Source: Caldilineaceae bacterium (GTDB lineage Bacteria > Chloroflexota > Anaerolineae > Caldilineales > Caldilineaceae). Taken from it: a DNA stretch of 5,763 bases. This document shows positions 1-5,285 of the stretch, one piece after another. The notes below the pieces were generated by a model, which had not been told where the DNA came from, ran no database searches, and worked only from the letters and a program-made list of their open reading frames with translations. Position numbers and translations under genes: made by a program. Location of the stretch: NCBI GenBank assembly GCA_015494005.1, contig WGCB01000748.1, forward strand, positions 1 to 5,763. Reading direction: 5' to 3'. Numbering within the stretch: the stretch's first letter is position 1; each line of letters starts with the position of its first letter.

Positions 1-1389
1 GTCCGTGCCCGCCTCCCGCAGATCCCGCTGGGTGACTTTGGCGTAGCGGCTGACCACGGTGTAGCTCTCCCCCACCTCCAGGGGCTGCTGGGAGCGGGCC
101 CAAGTGAGCTCTTTCACCATCTCCCCGTCCGGCGTGTCGGGCTCCAGGAGGGTGGTCACCAGCCCGGCCAGGGGCACGGAGGCCTGCATCAGGTCCGGCG
201 CGGCGAAGATCACGTTGCCGGTGGGGGCCATGAGGGTGATGGTCTGGGTCAGGGGCTCCCGCAAGGGCCAGTTGGGGTTCACCACCGGCTCCCCCGCGGG
301 GAAAGAGGCCTCCTCCGTGGCGGTGTTCAGCCACTGGCGGCCGGTGAATGTGTCGTAGGTGATGGCCCGCCAGTAGCGGCCCGTGGTGCTGTCCACCTGC
401 ATCACCAGGGTGGGGGTCACGTTGCGCTCGCCCCCCAGGGTGAGGGAGCGGCCGAAGACGCCCACCGTGGGGCGGGTCTGCCGGTTCAAGCCCTGGTAGA
501 GGCGATTCCACTCCGCGGTGGTGGCCTCCCAGCGGCGGTTCAAGGGCTGGAGAAGCTGGCGGATCTGGGGGCTGCGGCCGAAATTGGGGGCCACGAAGGC
601 GATGAGGAGCACGGCCAGGGTGTACAGAAAGCCCGTGCGCATGAAGTCGAAGCCGATGTCTGGGCTGAAGTGGACCTGGAAGGCTCGCCAGCGCTGGCGC
701 TGAGAGACCAAGTTCGTCCAGGCCAGGAGGAGCAGGGCCACGGTGCTGAAGAGCACCAGGTGGGCCATCACCGAGTTGGGCGCGTAGTAGGTGTTCACCA
801 GCAGCGCCGTCCCCGCCATGAAGACGGTGCGCCAGACATGGCCGTGGCGGAAGGCGGTCCAGGTGCCCAGGTAGGCCAGCCACCAGAGCAGGAAGCTGAT
901 CTCCAGGATGAAGACGTAGTTGTCGTTGCTGGCCGCGTTGCCCAGGGCGGCCTGGAGCCAGCTCAGCCAGCGGTCCAGCAGGAAGTAGGAGCGGGCCTGC
1001 AGAGGGGGCACGCCGTTGGCCACCAGCCCCTGGACCCACTCCTCCTGGGCCACCAGGCGGGTCATCCAGAACATGACCCAGGCCAGGCCCGTGCTGAAGC
1101 TGTGGGTGAGCATGAAGAAGCCATCGAAGCGGCTGAAAGCCATGAGCAGCCCCATGAGCACGCCCCCGGCAGCGATGGGCAGGAGCAGGCTCATGTCCTC
1201 CACCCAGCCGGCCGCATCCAGGGAAAGGGCCAGGATCAGGTAGAGGAGCCCCAGGAGGGCAGCGGTCATGAACCGCCCTTCCTGGAAGTAAACGTGCCGG
1301 GCCAGGCCCGTGAAGGCGCTTCGAGAGCCCTCGTGGGCCTGGGGACGCGGGCCAGGGGATGGGGAAGCCGAGGGTGCTATTGTACTCAT
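1..1389 (-). CDS. TgpA-like multi-pass membrane transglutaminase-family protein, N-terminal 463 residues (3' end cut by window)
   Basis: The reading frame is open from an ATG at 1389 to the window edge, so only the N-terminal part is seen. After a Pro/Ser-rich cytosolic start (residues 1-36) there are about seven hydrophobic segments at roughly 41-60, 66-85, 91-113, 159-180, 186-203, 207-227 and 252-270. An extracytoplasmic region follows that contains YWRAITYDTFTGRQW (339-353). The helix bundle followed by a YWR..YD.FTG..W motif is characteristic of the DUF3488/TgpA N-terminal region, which in this family precedes an external transglutaminase-like Cys-His-Asp domain and often a final helix with DUF4129. 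That catalytic part would lie beyond base 1, so activity cannot be judged. The gene lies 120 bases downstream of the exported-protein gene on the same strand. In-frame sequence upstream of the ATG has no stop for a while, so the start is likely rather than certain. Substrate is unknown; family members are linked to envelope protein processing or cross-linking. Confidence 0.85.
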   Translation of the reverse strand, partial: MSTIAPSASPSPGPRPQAHEGSRSAFTGLARHVYFQEGRFMTAALLGLLYLILALSLDAAGWVEDMSLLLPIAAGGVLMGLLMAFSRFDGFFMLTHSFSTGLAWVMFWMTRLVAQEEWVQGLVANGVPPLQARSYFLLDRWLSWLQAALGNAASNDNYVFILEISFLLWWLAYLGTWTAFRHGHVWRTVFMAGTALLVNTYYAPNSVMAHLVLFSTVALLLLAWTNLVSQRQRWRAFQVHFSPDIGFDFMRTGFLYTLAVLLIAFVAPNFGRSPQIRQLLQPLNRRWEATTAEWNRLYQGLNRQTRPTVGVFGRSLTLGGERNVTPTLVMQVDSTTGRYWRAITYDTFTGRQWLNTATEEASFPAGEPVVNPNWPLREPLTQTITLMAPTGNVIFAAPDLMQASVPLAGLVTTLLEPDTPDGEMVKELTWARSQQPLEVGESYTVVSRYAKVTQRDLREAGTD

Positions 1390-1397
1390 GGTTCCAA

Positions 1398-1403
1398 AGT
1401 ATA
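1398..1403 (-). promoter_or_regulatory. Candidate -10 element (TATACT) directly upstream of the transglutaminase-like gene
   Basis: Read on the minus strand, TATACT ends 8 bases before the ATG at 1389, so transcription would begin at or within a base or two of the start codon. There is no good Shine-Dalgarno sequence between this hexamer and the ATG. A TTGCAC lies upstream but 21 bases away, too far for a normal -35. The match is therefore a good -10 with a weak -35, compatible with a leaderless mRNA. It could also be chance. Confidence 0.35.
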
Positions 1404-1444
1404 CCCCAGAAACCCGGGAAAAGAGTGCAAGGCCCGTTACAGTC

Positions 1445-1463
1445 CCCAGGAAGACGCCCTGGG
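1445..1463 (-). repeat. Short inverted repeat in the spacer between the two minus-strand genes
   Basis: CCCAGG and CCTGGG flank a 7-base loop in the 120-base gap between the exported-protein stop and the transglutaminase start. On the minus strand no T-run follows, so it does not look like an intrinsic terminator. It could be a weak attenuating or mRNA-processing hairpin, or nothing. The remaining spacer holds no other clear signal apart from the -10-like hexamer nearer the next gene. Confidence 0.3.
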
Positions 1464-1509
1464 CTTGGAGACCTGCACCCAATGCCTCACCGGTGCAGCA
1501 AAGCCGCCA

Positions 1510-3618
1510 TCAGAGCAGCCACCAGAGCAGCCCAGCCAGCCCCAGGACCAGGACGATCCCCGTTACCACAGCCAGCCAAAGCCGCAGGGTCATCACCCGC
1601 TGGGCCTGGATCTGCATCGCCTGGGGCGGATCCAGCAGGCCCACGCTCCAGGTGCGGGAGACGCCCTCTTCCCCGCCAGGGATGCGCAGGGTGACGAGGA
1701 CATGGCTGTTGGTGGCCAGCCCGCGCCAGACAGCCGCCTCGTTGCGGAAGGCGATGGCCTGCAGGCGGCTGCGCAGGGCCTCCGGTCCCACCTGGCCCTC
1801 CGTCCCGGCGGGCTGATCCGCCAGGAACTGCTCCGCCTGGCGTTCCAGGTTGGCCGCGGTGGCCAGCCACTGGTCCCCCACACTGCGCAAGTCCATGGTC
1901 TGCTCCAGGGTGACCGTCTCCCAGATGAGCCGGGCCTGCCGCTGCACCTCCGGCCCGGGCTGCAGGAGCAGGGTCCGCAGCAGGCTCCAGTGGACGATGG
2001 GCGGCGTGGCCTGGACCAGACTGCGACGCTGTTCCTGGCTGCCCAGGGTGAAGGCCAGGCGGAACCCCTCCTGGCCTGGCAAGTTCTCCAGCTGATGGGG
2101 CACGCCGCTCTGCTGCCAGGCCTGGCTGAGCTGGGCCAAAGTGGCGCCGGCGGCCTCCTCTTGGCCTGGCCCGGGCTGGATCTGGAACTCGTACCGGGTC
2201 TGCTCCGGCTCTAAGATCAGGCTCACCTGCCAGCGGGCGAACAGGGTGCGCTGCTCCGGCGGGGGGCCCAGGTCGTCCAGGGCGATCTCCGGGCCGGCCA
2301 GGGCCACTGCAGCCTCCACGTTCCCCTGCTCCAGGAGCTGCAGGGCCTGCTGGAGGAGCAGGATCTGGCGTTCCTGGGCCAGCTCCTGGGGATCCGCCAG
2401 CTCCGGGGGCAGGGCGGCCATGCGGTCCAGGATCTGGAGAGCCGCCTGCCAGTCCCGCCGCTCCTGGACCTGGCCCAGCTGCACCCGCAGCCCCTCGGCC
2501 AGCCAGCGGGTCAGCTCCTGGCGCCGGGAAGCCTGTTCCGAGCGGGTCAAGCCCGCCAGGGCCTGTTCCACCTCCGCCAGCATCAGGGAGAGGTACTCCG
2601 GATCCACCCGGCCGCTGCTGTCCACGCTGCGGCTGCGGTAGAGGGCGGCCAGGCCCGCGTGCAAGGACGCTCGCTTCTCCGGGGACGCATCCCGCTCCTC
2701 CGCCGTCTGAAGGCCCTCCTCGTAGGCGGCCAGGGCCTGGGCGTAGAAGCGCTCCCGCACCTCCTCCCCGGCCAGGGGCGAAGCGGCGATCTGCCGGTAG
2801 AGGTCGCCCAGGCGAGCGTAGCCAGCCGGGCTGGGATCCGCCTGGGCTGTCTGCTGGGCGGACTGGATGGCCTGCCAGACGGCCGGGTCCAGGAACTGGA
2901 AGAGCACAGGCTGGGTCGGCAGGGTGGTTTCGCCCAGCCACTCGATGGCATTGGTCCTCAGCTTCCAGCCGTCCGGTGCCATCTGCAGCCAGCTCTCCGC
3001 CGGGGCCTGGCTGGGGACCCGCACCGTCACCCGCCAGCTGTTCACCGCCTTGGGCCAGCGGCGCAGCTGGTGGATGGGGTAGCGGATGGTGGCCAGGAGG
3101 GGCGTCTCCAGGCTGAACTGGTAGCCCAGGGTCAGCTTGCGGCGGGCGTCCGGCGAGAAGGCCAGCTGACTCGTCCACTGCCGCCCGTCCGCGCTGGGCT
3201 GGAGGGTCAAGGGCTGGCCGTCCACGGTGAGGCTGATGTTGGTGGGCAAGGGAGCGCTGGGGAAGTCCGCGGCAGGCCGCACCACCAGGGGCAGGGTGAC
3301 GCCCTCTACGCCGGGATTGTGCAGGCGGTACTGGGCCTGGACCGTGACCTGCAACCGGCCGTTTTTCGGAGTCAGGTCCAGCTCCGCGATGTGGGTGAGG
3401 AGCTCCACCTGGCCGTCATCCCCGGGGAGGAGGAGCAGGTGAGCGGGATCCGTGGGCAGGGCCTGGGATCCAGGAGCAGGCGCTCCGGCTGCCTCCAGTC
3501 CAGCGCCGCTTCCCAGGCCCAGGCACCAGAGGAAGACCAAGGCTGGGAAAAGCCTCCAGAGGAGGCGAAAGAATCGCTTTGAAGTTGCAAATCTGAAACG
3601 GTTCTGGTATGGTGGCAT
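1510..3618 (-). CDS. Exported, C-terminally membrane-anchored protein of unknown function with helical TPR-like middle (702 aa)
   Basis: I do not recognise a named family. Residues 1-18 are basic (SKRFFRLLWR) and lead into a hydrophobic stretch (about 19-38) and a small-residue region, a plausible Sec signal peptide. A cysteine at 32 lacks a lipobox. Residues about 58-245 are beta-rich, with a QYRLHNP..GVTLPLVV pattern that suggests an Ig-like or beta-sandwich domain. Residues about 255-445 are amphipathic helices rich in Ala, Leu, Gln and Glu (for example LLLQQALQLLEQGNVEAAVALA) that resemble TPR-type repeats. A second mixed region (about 455-665) precedes a terminal membrane helix (677-702) with essentially no tail, so most of the protein should face outside. 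The ATG at 3618 was chosen because it puts the signal peptide at the N-terminus; ATGs at 3660 and 3753 would add 14 or 45 unlikely residues. No candidate start has a strong ribosome site. The transglutaminase-like gene lies downstream on the same strand, so a partner or scaffold role is plausible but only inferred. Confidence 0.85.
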   Translation of the reverse strand: MPPYQNRFRFATSKRFFRLLWRLFPALVFLWCLGLGSGAGLEAAGAPAPGSQALPTDPAHLLLLPGDDGQVELLTHIAELDLTPKNGRLQVTVQAQYRLHNPGVEGVTLPLVVRPAADFPSAPLPTNISLTVDGQPLTLQPSADGRQWTSQLAFSPDARRKLTLGYQFSLETPLLATIRYPIHQLRRWPKAVNSWRVTVRVPSQAPAESWLQMAPDGWKLRTNAIEWLGETTLPTQPVLFQFLDPAVWQAIQSAQQTAQADPSPAGYARLGDLYRQIAASPLAGEEVRERFYAQALAAYEEGLQTAEERDASPEKRASLHAGLAALYRSRSVDSSGRVDPEYLSLMLAEVEQALAGLTRSEQASRRQELTRWLAEGLRVQLGQVQERRDWQAALQILDRMAALPPELADPQELAQERQILLLQQALQLLEQGNVEAAVALAGPEIALDDLGPPPEQRTLFARWQVSLILEPEQTRYEFQIQPGPGQEEAAGATLAQLSQAWQQSGVPHQLENLPGQEGFRLAFTLGSQEQRRSLVQATPPIVHWSLLRTLLLQPGPEVQRQARLIWETVTLEQTMDLRSVGDQWLATAANLERQAEQFLADQPAGTEGQVGPEALRSRLQAIAFRNEAAVWRGLATNSHVLVTLRIPGGEEGVSRTWSVGLLDPPQAMQIQAQRVMTLRLWLAVVTGIVLVLGLAGLLWWLL
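3585..3613 (+). promoter_or_regulatory. Candidate sigma70-type promoter for the 100-aa protein gene
   Basis: TTGCAA (3585-3590), a 17-base spacer and TATGGT (3608-3613) preceded by TGG, an extended -10. Initiation would fall near 3620 and give a leader of about 100 bases before the ATG at 3722. The element overlaps the first codons of the divergent minus-strand gene, which is tolerable for facing promoters but lowers certainty. A start near 3620 would exclude the in-frame ATG at 3617 as the start of the plus-strand gene. Confidence 0.45.
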
Positions 3619-3721
3619 GGACAGTTGCCGTAACAATTCGAACAGTTTTCCCAGCGCCATCCAGGGGCTCGTCACTGCCCAGATGGCCCTTTTCCCCAGG
3701 CAAGGGAGTGTCTCTGCAAAC
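3619..3721. promoter_or_regulatory. Divergent intergenic region between the exported-protein gene and the 100-aa protein gene
   Basis: These 103 bases lie between the two outward-facing start codons chosen here and must carry control signals for one or both genes. The region is less GC-rich than the flanking genes around 3628-3652. I found no convincing minus-strand -35/-10 pair in it. Both strands stay open through it (minus to 3753, plus from 3452), so either start could be further upstream than chosen. Confidence 0.45.
3703..3708 (+). promoter_or_regulatory. Ribosome binding site supporting the ATG at 3722
   Basis: AGGGAG lies 13 bases before the ATG, somewhat further than the usual 5-9. 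It is nevertheless the best purine-rich match ahead of any candidate start of this gene, and it supports the short 100-residue form over the longer forms from 3617 or 3680. Confidence 0.4.
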
Positions 3722-4024
3722 ATGGTTCGATTGCTGATGCAATGGGACATCAAGATGGGGCGAGAGCAGCCCTATTTTGAATTTGTCATGCGGGAGTTTG
3801 CCCCTGGGCTCACCCGGTTGGGGATCGAACCGGCTGAGGTCTGGTATACCATCTATGGGGAAGGGCCGCAAATGTTGACCATCGGCGAGGTGCCTAGCCT
3901 AGAGAGGCTACAGGAGATCTTGGCCAGCCCGGCCTGGAAGGAGCTCTACGACAAGCTCATGCTCTACGTGACCAACTACCGGGCCAAAGTCGTGGAAAGC
4001 AACCAGCGGTCGTTTCAGCTCTGA
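3722..4024 (+). CDS. Small conserved-looking protein with ferredoxin-like alpha/beta pattern, function unknown (100 aa)
   Basis: The protein reads as beta (RLLMQWDI, 3-10), helix (about 17-33), beta (IEPAEVWYTIYG, 35-46), beta (QMLTIGEV, 50-57) and a long helical part (about 59-92). This pattern suggests a single dimeric alpha/beta-barrel or ferredoxin-like domain. There is no signal peptide or membrane segment, so it is probably cytosolic. Conserved-looking features include the WDIK start, the EVWYTIYGEGPQ turn and the YVTNYRAKVV end. From memory, similar proteins of about 100 residues occur in Chloroflexota as uncharacterised proteins; this is recollection, not a search. The frame is open back to 3452, but that part is an antisense shadow of the neighbouring gene. 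ATGs at 3617 and 3680 are alternative starts, and 3722 best fits the domain boundary. No clear terminator follows the TGA. It is divergent to the exported-protein gene; no functional link is shown. Confidence 0.85.
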   Translation: MVRLLMQWDIKMGREQPYFEFVMREFAPGLTRLGIEPAEVWYTIYGEGPQMLTIGEVPSLERLQEILASPAWKELYDKLMLYVTNYRAKVVESNQRSFQL

Positions 4025-4189
4025 CCTCTTCATCCCCCGAAGCCCCCCTCTACCCAAATGGGCTACGAGTCGGCACCCCAGCGAGCCGGCCCGTCCGCAG
4101 GCGTCCATTTGAGTGGCCATCGCCCTCCGAAACGACTGTTTCTTCTTCACCTTGAACCAGATTGTCAGTCACTTGCAAGCGGATCTGGG

Positions 4190-4217
4190 TTGAAAATATC
4201 GAGAGTCGGTCTACAAT
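4190..4217 (+). promoter_or_regulatory. Sigma70-type promoter upstream of the receiver-like gene
   Basis: TTGAAA (4190-4195), a 16-base spacer and TACAAT (4212-4217), both close to consensus and set in locally AT-rich DNA within a GC-rich window. Initiation would be near 4224, about 210 bases ahead of the ATG at 4436. No stronger plus-strand promoter is visible nearer the gene. Confidence 0.55.
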
Positions 4218-4423
4218 AACATACACCGGCCATCTACAACAACCGGCTGACCCCCGCAGCCCCGGCGCGACAGCGATGGCAGGCGCAGTTTTCCAGATCG
4301 CACGCTTCAAGAGGCAGCCCACGGCGTCCTTTTCGTTGTCACACCGCTGTCCTCTTGTGATGCTGTCAACTCAGAGGATATCGAACGCTGCTTGCATGCC
4401 AGCGGGCCAACTAGGGTAAAGCA

Positions 4424-4428
4424 AAGGA
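4424..4428 (+). promoter_or_regulatory. Ribosome binding site of the receiver-like gene
   Basis: AAGGA lies 7 bases before the ATG at 4436, a normal spacing. It supports this start over the internal ATG at residue 36 (MPPAEIIW), which lies closer to where the receiver-like fold begins. Confidence 0.6.
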
Positions 4429-4435
4429 TCCGGGG

Positions 4436-4942
4436 ATGGAGAATCAGATTTCGTTCAACGCACAGGGGCAGCAACCCAAGGGAGTGATCGCACATCGCAC
4501 TCATCCGCAGCCCCTCTCATTGAATCAATTGGTCAGCACCATGCCGCCTGCCGAGATCATCTGGCTACGCTATCACACCGACGCCAGCTACAGCCGCAAA
4601 CTCGACTACCTGGCCATGCTCTTCAAAGCCAACGGCACCACCATGCACGTGGTGGATCTCCTGGGGCTCACCGCGGCCCAGCTCATCGACACGGATCTGG
4701 TCATTCTGGACACGTCCGAGCGGGTGGACTCCATCATCGAGGCCGTGGTCATGCGCATCCGCCAGGTGAGCAAAGTGCCCATCATCGTGGTGGCGGAAAG
4801 CTACTCCCCGGACCAGCTGGTGAACGTCCTCACCGCAGGAGTGGACATGGTCTGCTCCTTCTCGGACCCGGCGGAAGTCCTGGTGGCCCGGTGCAAGGCC
4901 CTGCTGCGGCGCTGGCTCCAGCTGCGCCCCAGCCTGGAATAG
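4436..4942 (+). CDS. Orphan receiver-like (degenerate response-regulator) protein, 168 aa
   Basis: Residues about 38-160 follow a CheY-type receiver fold. They run from beta (AEIIWLRY) through helix (SRKLDYLAMLFKANG), beta (TMHVVD), DTDLVILDTS (85-94), a helix ending IRQVS, VPIIVVAES (114-122), and a helix ending VLTAGVDMVC, to a last helix EVLVARCKALLRRWL. The DLVILD, VPIIVV and LVAR.KALLRR parts are typical of OmpR/PhoB-type receivers. Asp92 sits where the phospho-acceptor is expected. The N-terminal acidic pair is absent, the usual Thr of the LTA motif is Ala120, and the Lys of the TKPF loop is absent (CSFSDP, 140-145). No DNA-binding or enzymatic output domain follows, and no histidine kinase gene is near. 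Phosphorylation switching is thus doubtful; a phosphate-independent protein-interaction role is plausible. Residues 1-35 are a low-complexity, probably flexible extension. It is the only gene between its own promoter and a strong terminator, so it is probably monocistronic. Confidence 0.85.
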   Translation: MENQISFNAQGQQPKGVIAHRTHPQPLSLNQLVSTMPPAEIIWLRYHTDASYSRKLDYLAMLFKANGTTMHVVDLLGLTAAQLIDTDLVILDTSERVDSIIEAVVMRIRQVSKVPIIVVAESYSPDQLVNVLTAGVDMVCSFSDPAEVLVARCKALLRRWLQLRPSLE

Positions 4943-4980
4943 AAACTACCTCCTCACCCCTTTCTTCCCTCCTTTCACAG

Positions 4981-5027
4981 GGAAAGCCCGGTAGGTCTCC
5001 CCACAGCCTACCGGGCTTTCCTTTGTC
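4981..5027 (+). terminator. Intrinsic terminator of the receiver-like gene
   Basis: A perfect 15-base-pair stem (GGAAAGCCCGGTAGG at 4981-4995 with its complement at 5007-5021) with an 11-base loop is followed by a modest T/C-rich tail (TTTGTCCTTCC). It starts 38 bases after the TAG. The stretch between the stop and the stem (about 4945-4977) is strikingly pyrimidine-rich. The minus-strand side has no T-tract, so it should act mainly on plus-strand transcription. Confidence 0.8.
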
Positions 5028-5114
5028 CTTCCTTGGCCTCTGCCCTCCCTCGTCTCGCGTCGGCTTGCATCCAAGACCCGCAGGTGGGGAAAAAGCCCCG
5101 CCAACCGAGATTTT

Positions 5115-5133
5115 GGGCATAATTCGGGCATAA
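5115..5133. repeat. Direct repeat GGGCATAA x2
   Basis: Two copies (5115-5122 and 5126-5133) are spaced 11 bases start to start, about one helical turn. The second copy runs into the A-tract of the minus-strand terminator. This may be an operator-like site, but the nearest genes only end here, so it is more likely incidental. Confidence 0.4.
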
Positions 5134-5165
5134 AAAGAGACGAGGCCACCGAAGTGACCTCGTCT
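5132..5165 (-). terminator. Intrinsic terminator of the iron-alcohol dehydrogenase gene
   Basis: On the minus strand the hairpin is AGACGAGG, T, CAC, TTCG, GTG, G, CCTCGTCT. That is an 8-pair stem, one mismatch, and 3 more pairs closed by a C(UUCG)G tetraloop, followed by C and then five T (5136-5132). All the parts of a strong intrinsic terminator are present. It lies about 120 bases after the dehydrogenase stop at 5286, and nothing between suggests another gene. The plus-strand side lacks a T-tract. Confidence 0.88.
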
Positions 5166-5285
5166 TATGGGGGAGCGATGTAATGGTTCGATGTAAACCC
5201 TACCTCATTGTAGCGCAGAAAGATTAGAGTCGCATAAAAACTGCTTAGAAAAGCCAATCAATGTCCTGCGCCAAATCGCGGAACA
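5166..5285. other. 3' untranslated stretch of the dehydrogenase gene with a short direct repeat
   Basis: No gene is supported here. CGATGTAA occurs twice (5176-5183 and 5189-5196), 13 bases apart. The rest is relatively AT-rich (about 5196-5265) with no tRNA-like cloverleaf and no clear promoter. It probably forms the transcribed 3' end of the dehydrogenase mRNA. Confidence 0.45.

Larger units (their letters stand above)
4025..4435. other. 411-base non-coding gap holding a promoter and the leader of the receiver-like gene
   Basis: Short open frames on both strands here have no recognisable protein character and no good ribosome sites, so I treat the gap as non-coding. The first part (4025-4160) carries no strong terminator for the upstream gene; the best candidate is a weak GAAAC/GTTTC hairpin near 4127-4140 followed by TTCTTC. 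A well-formed promoter lies at 4190-4217. The remaining part (about 4224-4435) would be the transcribed leader. It contains minor complementarities such as GCTG/CAGC near 4245-4261 and TCACA/TGTGA near 4340-4362, none of which matches a riboswitch class I know. Confidence 0.55.

Noticed and set aside
670..2214. Long plus-strand open frame (514 codons)
   Set aside because: It lies antisense across two real genes. Its protein is rich in Gln, Pro, Gly and His with no fold pattern. Antisense frames stay open because the true genes are GC-rich at third positions.
1487..3178. Long minus-strand open frame (563 codons) overlapping the exported-protein gene
   Set aside because: It is the same strand in another frame, with a Gly/Pro/Ala-rich low-complexity product and no domain. 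The overlapping frame has a signal peptide and a membrane anchor and is clearly the real one.
2659..3582. Plus-strand open frame (307 codons)
   Set aside because: It is the antisense shadow of the exported-protein gene, with a low-complexity Gln/Gly/Leu-rich product and no ribosome site that stands out.
3452..3721. N-terminal extension of the 100-aa protein gene
   Set aside because: The extension is mostly the complement of the opposing gene's signal-peptide codons and has no protein character; the conserved-looking domain begins at the ATG at 3722.
4162..4419. Small plus-strand open frame (85 codons) in the non-coding gap
   Set aside because: It has no ribosome site, an irregular composition and no fold pattern, and it overlaps the best promoter.
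5166..5285. Possible tRNA or small RNA gene near the short CGATGTAA repeats
   Set aside because: No cloverleaf, no CCA-type end and no promoter could be made out; two 8-base repeats alone are not enough.
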